A DNA stretch of 64,000 nucleotides, taken from NCBI RefSeq assembly GCF_001281485.1, contig NZ_CP012669.1, forward strand, positions 2,325,501-2,389,500, in the 5' to 3' direction. Positions 1 through 7,674 of the stretch are shown piece after piece (position 1 is the first letter of the stretch; each line of letters opens with the position of its first letter). The notes beneath the pieces are model-generated. The model had not been told where the DNA came from, did no database searches, and saw nothing but the letters and a program-made list of their open reading frames with translations. The translations under genes and the position numbers were made by a program. Source of the DNA: Altererythrobacter epoxidivorans. Its GTDB lineage: Bacteria; Pseudomonadota; Alphaproteobacteria; Sphingomonadales; Sphingomonadaceae.

Positions 1-263
1 GATCGCTGGTTCTGGCTGCGTGCGGCAACTCGGATGACGTGTCGGAAGACATGACCTCCGAAACGGTTGAAATGCCTGCCGAAGAAGCGCTCGAGCCGGT
101 GACCGAAGGTCCGGTCGAGGACAGCGCAGCCTCGGTCGAGGATGACACCAGCACTAATGTCACCACCGACGAGGCGGAAGCTGCTGCCGCAGCCGCTGCC
201 GACGTCGCTGCCGACGCTATGGCTGCTGCCGAAGCTGCCGAGGCCGCAGCGGCAACTGAATAA
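1..263 (+). CDS. Acidic Ala-rich lipoprotein, 5'-truncated by the window edge
   Basis: The frame is open from base 3 and reads SLVLAACGNSDD, so the end of a lipoprotein signal peptide with lipobox LAAC is visible and the Cys codon is at 21-23. The GTG at 39 is therefore an internal codon, not the start; the true start lies before base 1. The mature part (about 80 residues) is almost only Ala, Glu, Asp, Thr and Val and ends in Ala/Glu-rich repeats. No known domain is recognised. Its composition resembles the lipoprotein at 7002-7262. It was probably exported and anchored to a membrane by lipid; function unknown. Confidence 0.75.
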   Translation, partial: SLVLAACGNSDDVSEDMTSETVEMPAEEALEPVTEGPVEDSAASVEDDTSTNVTTDEAEAAAAAAADVAADAMAAAEAAEAAAATE

Positions 264-265
264 TC

Positions 266-289
266 GGTATGCCGCCCACGCGGCATACC
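266..289 (+). terminator. Perfect 10-bp hairpin after the first lipoprotein
   Basis: GGTATGCCGC at 266-275 pairs perfectly with GCGGCATACC at 280-289 around a 4-nt loop, 3 nt after the stop codon. There is no T-run directly after it, so it may protect the 3' end or act together with the following AAAAGCC/GGCTTTT structure. Confidence 0.55.
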
Positions 290-297
290 CCGAAGGC

Positions 298-355
298 AAA
301 AAGCCGGCGGTTTGGCTCGGGATCTTCGCCTGCGCTCAATCGTCGGCTTTTCCTT
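298..355 (+). terminator. Probable intrinsic terminator
   Basis: AAAAGCCGGCG (299-309) can pair with CGTCGGCTTTT (341-351), with one G-T wobble, and a T-rich tail (TTTTCCTTTTT) follows. The loop is long (about 30 nt). Together with the hairpin at 266-289 it separates the two small lipoprotein genes. Confidence 0.55.
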
Positions 356-382
356 TTTCGCAGAAGCGTTATGGAGCACGGC

Positions 383-619
383 ATGAATCGACGCATCGCC
401 ACCCTGCTGCTTGCCGCAGCCGCCACCGCCCTGTCGGCCTGCGGCCCGGCGGACAATGATCCGGGGCCGGGCGGCGTCACGGTGGGTGAAGCGCGGGCGC
501 TGGACGAAGCAGCCGAAATGCTGGAAGAACGGCGTATCCCCGACGAAGCAATTCCCGAGGTTGAGGGCGAAAATGCTCAACAGCCACCGGCGACCGGAAC
601 GGAAACCGGCACCCAATAA
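383..619 (+). CDS. Small lipoprotein of unknown function
   Basis: This 78-residue product has a classic lipoprotein signal: MNRR, a hydrophobic Ala/Leu stretch, then lipobox ALSAC with the Cys near residue 19. The mature part is short, acidic and Pro/Glu/Thr-rich with no domain I recognise. ATG 383 is preferred over ATG 371 because GGAG (373-376) sits about 6 nt before it, whereas 371 has no ribosome site. It lies 36 nt ahead of the acyl-CoA dehydrogenase gene, with no clear terminator between them, so it may share a transcript, but no functional link is evident. Confidence 0.65.
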   Translation: MNRRIATLLLAAAATALSACGPADNDPGPGGVTVGEARALDEAAEMLEERRIPDEAIPEVEGENAQQPPATGTETGTQ

Positions 620-655
620 GAACAACTGACCTGACACGACCGAGAGAGAGACGCC

Positions 656-1834
656 ATGAGCCAGACCGGAATGGACCCGGAAACCTTCGAACAGTTCATC
701 GAACAGCTGGAACGCTATGTTCGCGAACGGCTGATCCCGGCGGAAAAGGATGTCATCGAGAATGACGCCATTCCTGCCGACATCATCGAAGAGATGAAGG
801 AAATGGGTCTGTTCGGACTGACCGTGCCTGAAGAGTTTGGCGGCGCGGGGCTCAACACGGAACAATATGCGCGCACGGTCTATACCATGGCCTACGCAGC
901 GCCGGCCTACCGTTCGATCTTCTCGATCAATGTCGGAATGTTCAATTCGGCGATCAAGAACGGCGGCACCGATGCGCAGAAGGCCGAATGGTGGCCGCGT
1001 ATCGCCGCGGGCGAGATCGCCTGCTTCGGCCTGACCGAGCCGGGAAGCGGTTCGGACAGCGCCGCGATGCAGACGACTGCCAAGCCCGACCCGTCGGGCA
1101 ATGGCTGGATCCTCAACGGCACGAAGCGCTACATCACCAATGCTCCGCACGCCTCGGTCGGCCTGATCATGGCGCGCACGGAGAAGGACAACCTGCCCAA
1201 GAATGCGCATGTCAGCGCCTTCATCGTGCCGATGGATACGCCCGGCGTTTCGACCGGCAGCCCCGACCACAAGATGGGGCAGGCGGGCAGTCATATCTCG
1301 GACATCATGCTCGACGACGTGCACGTCCCGGGCGATGCCCTGCTGGGCGGAGAGACGGGCCGCGGCTTCGTCTTCGCGATGAAGAGCCTCGACAACGGCC
1401 GCATCTCTGTCGGCGCTGCATCAACCGGCTATGCCCGCCGCGCGCTCGACAGTGCGATCCGCTATGCCAACGAGCGCAAGGCGTTTGGCGAACCGATCGC
1501 CAACTTCCAGCTGATCCAGCAGATGCTGGCCGAGAGCGAGACAGAAATCTACGCAGCCGAAAGCATGATGGCTGACGTGACCGCCCGTGCCGATCGCGGG
1601 GAAAACATCCTGCGCAAGGCAGCCGCCTTCAAGGTCTTCGCCTCCGAAATGTGCGGCCGCGTGGTCGACCGCGTGGTCCAGGTCTATGGCGGCGCCGGTT
1701 ATCTTGCCGAATACGAGGCCGAACGCTTCTTCCGCGATGCTCGCATCTATCGCATCTACGAAGGCACGACGCAGATCCTGCAACTGCAGATCGCCAAGCA
1801 CATGTTGCGAGACTGGAAGGCGGAACACGGCTGA
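656..1834 (+). CDS. Acyl-CoA dehydrogenase
   Basis: A full-length (392 aa) FAD-dependent acyl-CoA dehydrogenase, which makes the trans-2 double bond of an acyl-CoA. Visible family features are the flavin-binding CFGLTEPGSGSD segment near residue 125, the RKAFGEPIANFQ helix, the YGGAGY motif, and YEGTTQILQ near the C-terminus carrying the usual catalytic Glu. Ribosome site GAGAGAG precedes the ATG. It is the first enzyme of a tight operon with a family III CoA-transferase, thiolase and MaoC-type hydratase. Substrate is not predictable; the glutaryl-CoA/short-chain branch of the family is possible. Members donate electrons to ETF. Confidence 0.93.
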   Translation: MSQTGMDPETFEQFIEQLERYVRERLIPAEKDVIENDAIPADIIEEMKEMGLFGLTVPEEFGGAGLNTEQYARTVYTMAYAAPAYRSIFSINVGMFNSAIKNGGTDAQKAEWWPRIAAGEIACFGLTEPGSGSDSAAMQTTAKPDPSGNGWILNGTKRYITNAPHASVGLIMARTEKDNLPKNAHVSAFIVPMDTPGVSTGSPDHKMGQAGSHISDIMLDDVHVPGDALLGGETGRGFVFAMKSLDNGRISVGAASTGYARRALDSAIRYANERKAFGEPIANFQLIQQMLAESETEIYAAESMMADVTARADRGENILRKAAAFKVFASEMCGRVVDRVVQVYGGAGYLAEYEAERFFRDARIYRIYEGTTQILQLQIAKHMLRDWKAEHG

Positions 1835-1844
1835 GGGCGGCGGC

Positions 1845-3074
1845 GTGTACCAGCTTCTCGACGATCTCAGCCTGATCGAAGTTTCCAGCTTCGTCGCTTC
1901 GCCGACGATCGGCCTCTACTGCGCGCAGATGGGAGCCGAGGTGATCCGCGTCGATCACAAGGCGGGCGGGCTGGATTACGACCGATACCTGCTGACGAAG
2001 GAAGGGCGCAGCCTGAGTTGGGAAAACCTCAACCGTGCCAAGAAATCGGTCGCGCTCGACCTGCGTTCGGCAGAGGGTCGCGAGCTGTGCGTCGAACTTG
2101 CTCGCAAGACCGGCCAGTGCGTCACCAACCTGCCTGAAAAGAGCTTCCTCAGCCATGCGGCACTAAGCGATGGCCGCGAAGACATGATATCCGTGCGGAT
2201 CATGGGCTGGCACGACGGCAGGCAGGCGATGGACTTCACCGTCAATGCCGCGAGCGGTTATCCGCTGATGTGCGGACCCGAAGAATGGGACATGGCCACG
2301 GCCCCTCCTGTAAACCAGGTGCTGCCGGCATGGGATTTCATCACCGGGGCCTATGGTGCCTTCGCATTGCTGGCGGCGCTCCGTCACCGTGACAAGACGG
2401 GCCAGGGCAGCGAGGTCCGCATTCCGTTGGGCGACGTGGCGATCGGCACAATGGCCAACAGCGGTTCGCTTGCCGAAATGCTTTACCGCGGGTCCGACCG
2501 CGAACGGCTCGGCAATGCCATCTGGGGTGCGTTCGGCCGCGACTTCCGCAGCCTCGACAACCAGCGCTTCATGGTTGCAGCGCTGACGCCCAAGCAATGG
2601 GACGGATTGGTCGCAGCCTTCGGTATCGAAGCCGAGATTGCAGCGCTCGAAAGCGAGCTTGGCGTCCGCTTCGCCGATGGCGACACCCCTCGGTTCCAGA
2701 ACCGGCACCGCCTGTTCGACCTGTTCCAGCAGGCTGCGGGCCAGCATGACTACGACGTCCTTGCCGCCCGCATGAGCGAGCAGGGCTGCACCTTCGAACG
2801 TTATCGCACCATGCACGAAGCGGCGAACGATCCGGTGCTGGTGGCGGATAACCCGCTGTTCGGCCCTTCGCCCGCCAACCCTTCGGGCTTCGAATACCCG
2901 GCCACCCGCAGCTTCGCCAATCTGGGCGGCCAGGACCGGGGCGATCCTGCGCCCGCACCCTATCTCGGACAACACAGCGAAGAGGTGCTGAGCGAAAAGC
3001 TCGGCCTGTCGTCCGGCCACATCGGCAAGCTTGTCGATGCAGGCACGGTCGCACTTTCAGACAAGGACAGATGA
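1845..3074 (+). CDS. Family III (CaiB/BaiF) CoA-transferase
   Basis: 409 residues when started at GTG 1845, 10 nt after the dehydrogenase stop and preceded by GAGGG. A longer frame exists upstream but overlaps the dehydrogenase and is not family-like. The N-terminus (DLSLIEVSSFVASPTIGLYCAQMGAEVIRVD) is the canonical CaiB start, and RIPLGDVAIG should carry the family's catalytic Asp. Such enzymes move CoA between a thioester and a free carboxylate, here presumably activating the acid that the operon degrades. The gene overlaps the following thiolase by 4 nt (ATGA), suggesting translational coupling. Confidence 0.88.
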   Translation: MYQLLDDLSLIEVSSFVASPTIGLYCAQMGAEVIRVDHKAGGLDYDRYLLTKEGRSLSWENLNRAKKSVALDLRSAEGRELCVELARKTGQCVTNLPEKSFLSHAALSDGREDMISVRIMGWHDGRQAMDFTVNAASGYPLMCGPEEWDMATAPPVNQVLPAWDFITGAYGAFALLAALRHRDKTGQGSEVRIPLGDVAIGTMANSGSLAEMLYRGSDRERLGNAIWGAFGRDFRSLDNQRFMVAALTPKQWDGLVAAFGIEAEIAALESELGVRFADGDTPRFQNRHRLFDLFQQAAGQHDYDVLAARMSEQGCTFERYRTMHEAANDPVLVADNPLFGPSPANPSGFEYPATRSFANLGGQDRGDPAPAPYLGQHSEEVLSEKLGLSSGHIGKLVDAGTVALSDKDR

Positions 3075-4303
3075 TGAGCAAGAGACGCGCCGCAATCGTA
3101 TCCCCGCTTCGCACGCCGGTGGGCAAGTTCCTCGGCACGCTCGCCCCGCTCGACGCGGGTAAGCTGGGCGCGGTGATCCTGAAGGCACTGGTCGAACGCA
3201 GCGGGATCGATCCCGAACGCGTCGATGACGTCGTTTTCAGCCAGGGTTATGGCAATGGCGAAGCGCCTGCGATCGGTCACTGGAGCTGGCTCGCCGCCGG
3301 CCTCCCGCTCGAAGTTCCCGGCTTCCAGCTCGACCGCCGCTGCGGCTCTGGCGTTCAGGCCGTCGCAACCGCTGCAATGATGGTGGAAACCGGCATGGCC
3401 GATGTGGTCGTTGCGGGTGGCTGCGAAAGCATGTCGAACGTCGAGCATTACACCACCGACCTCAGGCAAGGCGTGCGCATGGGCGACATGACGCTGCACG
3501 ACCGCCTGTCGCGCGGACGCCTGATGAGCCAGCCGATCGAGCGCTTCGGTGTGATCACCGGCATGATCGAAACCGCCGAAAACCTCGCCAAGGATTACGG
3601 CATCAGCCGCGAAGAGGCCGATGCCTATGCAGTTCGCAGTCACCAGAATGCGGCCAAGGCATGGGCCGAGGGCAAGTTCGACGATCACCTGGTGCCGGTT
3701 GAGATCCCGCAGCGCCGCGGCGATCCGATCGTGTTCGACCACGACGAAGGTTATCGCGCCGATGCGAGCATCGATTCGCTCGGGTCCTTGCGCGCGATCG
3801 ATATCAAGCGCGACCCCGGCGCCATCGTGACGGCGGGCAATGCCAGCCAGCAGAACGATGCCGCTGCTGCCTGCCTCGTCGTTGCCGAGGACAAGCTGGA
3901 GGAAATGGGCCTCGAGCCGACCCTCTGGTTCAATGGCTGGGCTGCTGCCGGCTGCGATCCTTCGCGAATGGGCATCGGCCCGGTTCCGGCAGTCGAGCGC
4001 CTCTTTGCCCGCACCGGCATGAGCTGGGACGATATCGGCCTGGTCGAATTGAACGAAGCCTTCGCCCCCCAAGTCCTCGCCGTGTTGAAGGGTTGGGGCT
4101 GGTCGAAGGACGACAGCCGGATGGACATGCTCAACGTGAACGGTTCGGGCATTTCACTGGGCCATCCCATCGGCGCGACCGGCGGACGCATCCTCGCCGA
4201 CATGGCCGCGGAAATGCACCGGCGGGAAGCGAAGTTCGGGCTCGAGACCATGTGCATCGGCGGCGGTCAGGGCATCGCTGCGATCTTCGAACGGGCTGCC
4301 TGA
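3071..4303 (+). CDS. Acetyl-CoA acyltransferase (thiolase)
   Basis: 410-residue thiolase. The nucleophile Cys lies in LDRRCGSGVQAV (about residue 91), the general-base His in NEAFAPQ/GHPIGATGGR, and the C-terminal Cys in CIGGGQGIA, so the active site is complete. It would cleave a 3-oxoacyl-CoA to acetyl-CoA, or run as a condensing enzyme. It overlaps the CoA-transferase upstream and the hydratase downstream by a few nucleotides, so it belongs to one operon. ATG 3071 or ATG 3074 could be used. It differs from the second thiolase at 16532-17713, indicating separate substrates or roles. Confidence 0.92.
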   Translation: MMSKRRAAIVSPLRTPVGKFLGTLAPLDAGKLGAVILKALVERSGIDPERVDDVVFSQGYGNGEAPAIGHWSWLAAGLPLEVPGFQLDRRCGSGVQAVATAAMMVETGMADVVVAGGCESMSNVEHYTTDLRQGVRMGDMTLHDRLSRGRLMSQPIERFGVITGMIETAENLAKDYGISREEADAYAVRSHQNAAKAWAEGKFDDHLVPVEIPQRRGDPIVFDHDEGYRADASIDSLGSLRAIDIKRDPGAIVTAGNASQQNDAAAACLVVAEDKLEEMGLEPTLWFNGWAAAGCDPSRMGIGPVPAVERLFARTGMSWDDIGLVELNEAFAPQVLAVLKGWGWSKDDSRMDMLNVNGSGISLGHPIGATGGRILADMAAEMHRREAKFGLETMCIGGGQGIAAIFERAA

Positions 4304-5154
4304 TGGGCGAATGGGACGCCTGGCTGGGGCGCGAGCAAGTCCAGACCGATACGCTCCCCCCTTCGCTGGCGCAGCGCTGGCTCGCAACCTTCGATCTCGA
4401 ACAGCGCGACAGCGGCGCGATGCCGCAGGGCATCCATTTCTGTCTCTGCACTCCCGAAGCGCCGCAGGCGGCGCTTGGCGAAGACGGGCATCCCGCCCGC
4501 AGCGCCGACGATAAGAGCTTCTTCCCGCCCATACCCCTGCCACGCAGGATGTGGGCGGCAAGCAAGATCGAGTTTCTTGCACCGATAGAGATCGGCGCTG
4601 CCATTTCGCGGACCAGCCGGATCGCTTCGGTGGCGGAAAAGGATGGCAGCACCGGCAGGCTCGGCTTTGTCGATGTCGAGCACCTGACCGTTGCCGATGG
4701 CACGCCTGCAGTGCGTGAGGTCCAGACGCTGGTCTATCGGGACGCCATGGCGCCCGACGCTCCACTGAGCCCGCCTTCACCCGGTGATGGGGGTTTCGAT
4801 CCTGCGCAATGGCAATCGCACCGCACTGTCACGCCCGACCCGCGCCTGTTGTTCCGCTTCTCGGCGCTGACCTTCAACACCCACCGCATCCACTACGATG
4901 CGCCCTATGCCCGCGATATCGAACGCTATCGCGGGCTGGTCGTCCACGGACCGCTCATGTCATCGCTGCTGTTGCAGATGGCAGCGGGTGAACTGGGCGA
5001 AAATGCTTTGAAGAGCTTCGCCTTCCGGGCTGTCAGCCCCGCCATTGCGGATGAAGTGCTGCACATCGCGATGCGGCCGAGCGACGACGGGTTCGAGCTC
5101 GGCACCTTCGCCAGCGACGGGCGCCAGGTCGTCAAGGCAAGCGCGACCGTCTAG
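4303..5154 (+). CDS. MaoC-like/FAS1-type enoyl-CoA hydratase
   Basis: 283 residues from ATG 4303, whose first base is the last base of the thiolase stop. The N-terminal half is a FAS1-like dehydratase domain (MWAASKIEF, then GFVDVEH). The C-terminal half has the hot-dog hydratase core with FSALTFNTHRIHYD, which should supply the catalytic Asn/His. Relatives include mesaconyl-C4-CoA and itaconyl-CoA hydratases and HTD2. With the CoA-transferase and thiolase it suggests a short pathway that activates, dehydrogenates, hydrates and cleaves a carboxylic acid, possibly dicarboxylic or branched. The specific substrate is inference. Confidence 0.82.
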   Translation: MGEWDAWLGREQVQTDTLPPSLAQRWLATFDLEQRDSGAMPQGIHFCLCTPEAPQAALGEDGHPARSADDKSFFPPIPLPRRMWAASKIEFLAPIEIGAAISRTSRIASVAEKDGSTGRLGFVDVEHLTVADGTPAVREVQTLVYRDAMAPDAPLSPPSPGDGGFDPAQWQSHRTVTPDPRLLFRFSALTFNTHRIHYDAPYARDIERYRGLVVHGPLMSSLLLQMAAGELGENALKSFAFRAVSPAIADEVLHIAMRPSDDGFELGTFASDGRQVVKASATV

Positions 5155-5942
5155 TCGGGTTCGACCGGATAGCTCTCGATCGGTTTCAGTACCCCGTAGG
5201 TCTCTTTCAGCAGCTCTTGTCCAAGAGCCGGAAAGTCGATCGGCGCGGGCTCGACCTGGGTGTCCGGCAGCCGGTCAAGCAAGTCGCGGATCAGGGTCAG
5301 TCGCCCCCGTTTCTGGTCGTTGAAATCGACGAGCGTCCACGGTGCCCATTCGGTATGGGTCGCAGCCAGCATCGCCTCGCGCGCATCGGTATAGGCCTGG
5401 TACTTTTCCCGCGCGGCAAGGTCGATCGGTGACAGTTTCCAGCGCTTGAGCGGATCGTCGAGCCGTTCCGCCAGCCGCTCTTCCTGCAGGGACTGATCGG
5501 TAGTCAGCCAGTATTTGAAAAGCAAAATACCGTCATCAACCAGCTGCTTCTCGAACACGGGCGCCTGTTTCAGGAAGGCATCGACCTGCGCCTCGTCGGT
5601 AAATCCCATCACCCGTTCGACGCCCGCCCTGTTGTACCAGCTGCGATCGAACAGGACGATTTCTCCAGCGCTCGGAAGGTGCGCTACATAACGCTGGAAA
5701 TACCACTGCGTGCTTTCATCTTCGGACGGTTTTGAAAGCGCTACGATCCGGCACTGGCGGGGATTGAGCCGTTCGCTGACCGCCCTGATCGCACCGCCCT
5801 TGCCAGCAGTATCGCGCCCTTCGAACAGTACAAGGATCCGCGCACCGGTCGCCTTTGCCCAGCGGGCCATGCCAACCAGTTCCAGTTCGAGCGGATCGAG
5901 AAGATCTTCATATTGCTTGCGCTTGATAGGTTCCAAGATCAT
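5151..5942 (-). CDS. ppk2: Polyphosphate kinase 2 family protein
   Basis: 263-residue single-domain PPK2. The Walker A loop is GRDTAGKGGAI and the Walker B/lid region DRSWYNRAGVERVMGF, with the usual C-terminal KWKLSPIDLAARE segment. These enzymes transfer phosphate between polyphosphate and nucleotides (NDP/NMP). ATG 5942 is used; a TTG at 5984 is the only other upstream choice, and GGGAG touches the ATG, so the start is not certain. It ends in a CTAG shared with the stop of the convergent hydratase gene. It is divergent from phhA with about 32 nt between starts. Confidence 0.9.
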   Translation of the reverse strand: MILEPIKRKQYEDLLDPLELELVGMARWAKATGARILVLFEGRDTAGKGGAIRAVSERLNPRQCRIVALSKPSEDESTQWYFQRYVAHLPSAGEIVLFDRSWYNRAGVERVMGFTDEAQVDAFLKQAPVFEKQLVDDGILLFKYWLTTDQSLQEERLAERLDDPLKRWKLSPIDLAAREKYQAYTDAREAMLAATHTEWAPWTLVDFNDQKRGRLTLIRDLLDRLPDTQVEPAPIDFPALGQELLKETYGVLKPIESYPVEPD

Positions 5943-5974
5943 CTCCCGAATTGTCAGTGCCCGACGGGCATGAT

Positions 5975-6934
5975 ATGGTTGCAATTGAAACTATGGCTAC
6001 GATCGCAGAACAACAGCAGGACTTTTCGATCCTGCCCGAATTGCCGGCCGATGTCTTCACCGCGCCGCTGAAAAAACCCGCGCATGTCGGTGACGACTGG
6101 CTGGAGCCGAAGCAGACCGAATACACTTCAGATGATGATGCGATCTGGAACGACCTCTTTGCGCGGCAGATGGAAGTGCTCCCCGGACGGGCGGCAAGCG
6201 CGTTCATGGCCGGATTACAGAAACTCAATCTCAACCGCGGCGGCGTGCCCGAATTCCGCAAGCTCAGCGAGGATCTCGGCGCGCTCACCGGATGGAGCGT
6301 CGTCCCGGTACCGATGCTAATCCCCGATCACGTGTTCTTCTGGCACCTTGCCAACCGCCGTTTTCCTGCCGGCAATTTCATTCGGACACGCGAGACTTTC
6401 GATTACATCCAGGAGCCGGATGTCTTTCACGACGTCTTCGGCCACGTGCCGATGCTGACCGACCCGGTCTATGCCGATTACATGCAGGAGTATGGCCGCG
6501 CCGGCTGGAAAGCCATGCGCTACAACCATCTAAAGGCCCTTGGAGCGCTATACTGGTACACGGTCGAATTCGGCCTGATCGAGGAAGCGCCGGGCGATAT
6601 CAGGGCCTATGGCGCAGGCATCCTGTCCGGACCGACAGAGGCTGTTTTTTCGGTGGAAGCAGACAGCCCCAACCGCATCATGCTGAACGTCGACCGGGTC
6701 ATGCGCACGGATTACGTGATCGACGATCTTCAGCCGACCTATTTCGTCATCGAAAGCTTCGAAGACCTTTACCGCCAGACGGTCGAGCGCGACTTCGATC
6801 GCCTGTACCGCAGCCTTGGTCCGAGCTTCACATATGCCAATTCGGCAGTGATCGACGTCGACGACGTGCTCCACCGCGGGACGCAGGAATACTGGTTGCG
6901 CGGAGGACGTGGAAGCGGCGCGACGCCGATCTAG
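5975..6934 (+). CDS. phhA: Phenylalanine 4-monooxygenase
   Basis: Monomeric bacterial phenylalanine hydroxylase that converts Phe to Tyr with tetrahydropterin and Fe(II). The iron site is complete: PDVFHDVFGHVPM gives His152 and His157, and YTVEFGL gives Glu198 (numbered from ATG 5975). The N-terminus lacks the ACT regulatory domain of animal enzymes, as expected. ATG 5993 is an equally possible start and the upstream TTG is less likely. No pterin-4a-carbinolamine dehydratase gene (phhB), the usual partner for cofactor recycling, is seen nearby. A bidirectional terminator follows. Confidence 0.95.
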   Translation: MVAIETMATIAEQQQDFSILPELPADVFTAPLKKPAHVGDDWLEPKQTEYTSDDDAIWNDLFARQMEVLPGRAASAFMAGLQKLNLNRGGVPEFRKLSEDLGALTGWSVVPVPMLIPDHVFFWHLANRRFPAGNFIRTRETFDYIQEPDVFHDVFGHVPMLTDPVYADYMQEYGRAGWKAMRYNHLKALGALYWYTVEFGLIEEAPGDIRAYGAGILSGPTEAVFSVEADSPNRIMLNVDRVMRTDYVIDDLQPTYFVIESFEDLYRQTVERDFDRLYRSLGPSFTYANSAVIDVDDVLHRGTQEYWLRGGRGSGATPI

Positions 6935-6945
6935 CACGTCCAATG

Positions 6946-6984
6946 AAAAACCGGCCCGGGATCGCTCCCGAGCCGGCTTTTCTT
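6946..6984. terminator. Bidirectional terminator between phhA and lipoprotein gene
   Basis: An A-run, a GC-rich stem (ACCGGC-CCGGGA pairing with TCCCG-AGCCGGC, two mismatches), a TCGC loop and a TTTTCTTT tail. It can stop phhA transcripts rightwards and, through the A-run, leftward transcripts of the 7002-7262 gene. Confidence 0.75.
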
Positions 6985-7001
6985 TGCCTTGCGGCAGATG
7001 C

Positions 7002-7262
7002 TTAGTTGCCAGCAGCTTCGTCAGCAGCTTCGCCAGCTTCTTCCATGGCGTCAGCTTGGTCTTCAGCAGCGTCGGTCATGGCATCTTCCTGAGCGTCGGT
7101 GATTTCACCGGCGTCTTCCATGGCTTCAGCCTGTTCGTTGACGACTTCTGCAGCCTGTTCGCCGGCGTCTTCAGCTGCGTTTTCCTGCGGACCGTCGCAA
7201 GCTGCGAGGGTCAGGCCAAGAGCGGCAACGGGAGCGAGAGCGGCAAATTTGGTGAACTTCAT
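7002..7262 (-). CDS. Small acidic lipoprotein
   Basis: 86 residues. The N-terminus MKFTKFAALAPVAALGLTLAAC is a lipoprotein signal with lipobox LAAC (Cys22). The mature 65 residues consist almost entirely of Ala, Glu, Asp, Gln and Met in approximate repeats of the type EDAGE/DQADAMEEAGE, which should be helical and strongly negative. AGGGGA lies about 7 nt before the ATG. There is no recognised domain. The first gene of this window has the same architecture. A cell-envelope role (spacer, ion binding or stress) is possible but not shown. Confidence 0.8.
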   Translation of the reverse strand: MKFTKFAALAPVAALGLTLAACDGPQENAAEDAGEQAAEVVNEQAEAMEDAGEITDAQEDAMTDAAEDQADAMEEAGEAADEAAGN

Positions 7263-7338
7263 TACATTTCCCCTTCTAAAATTCCAGGTAGCAGCTTGAT
7301 TGCTCCTATCCCCGGATCAGTCAATCAGTTGGTCGAGA

Positions 7339-7596
7339 TTAGGCGTTGGCCCGATTACGCCGGTACAGATAATAGGCCACGAGCACGGCGATCGTGCCAG
7401 CCAGCGCTGCAAGCAGTGCTGTGGCGCTGAGGCCGCCGATGATCGAACCGTTATTGGCAAGCAATCCGGCCACGAGCGACGATGCAACGCCAATGCCGAC
7501 TTCCGTCAGCACGCCGTTGCGATCTTCCGTTCGCGTTACGATCGATGACAGCCAACCGAGGACTGCTCCGATCAGGATGAGCAAAATCAATGCCAT
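7339..7596 (-). CDS. GlsB/YeaQ/YmgE-like small membrane protein
   Basis: 85 residues from ATG 7596 (GAAGAAGG just upstream). The sequence MALILLILIGAVLGWLSS, a short polar turn (RTEDRNG), GIGVASSLVAGLLA and a third hydrophobic helix ending in YLYRRNR resembles the transglycosylase-associated/GlsB-YeaQ family of three-helix membrane proteins, often linked to stress responses. The family call is by pattern only; the usual GxxG-rich signature is only partly present. Confidence 0.65.
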   Translation of the reverse strand: MALILLILIGAVLGWLSSIVTRTEDRNGVLTEVGIGVASSLVAGLLANNGSIIGGLSATALLAALAGTIAVLVAYYLYRRNRANA

Positions 7597-7674
7597 GCCT
7601 TCTTCCAACTTGGTTCAACCGATACAACAAGCCAAAGTTGTAATTGGTTCCGCCAATGCGACGAACCGATGGAA

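Noticed and set aside
39..263. GTG at 39 as a gene start
   Set aside because: The frame continues upstream to the window edge and reads a lipobox (LAAC), so the start is before the window.
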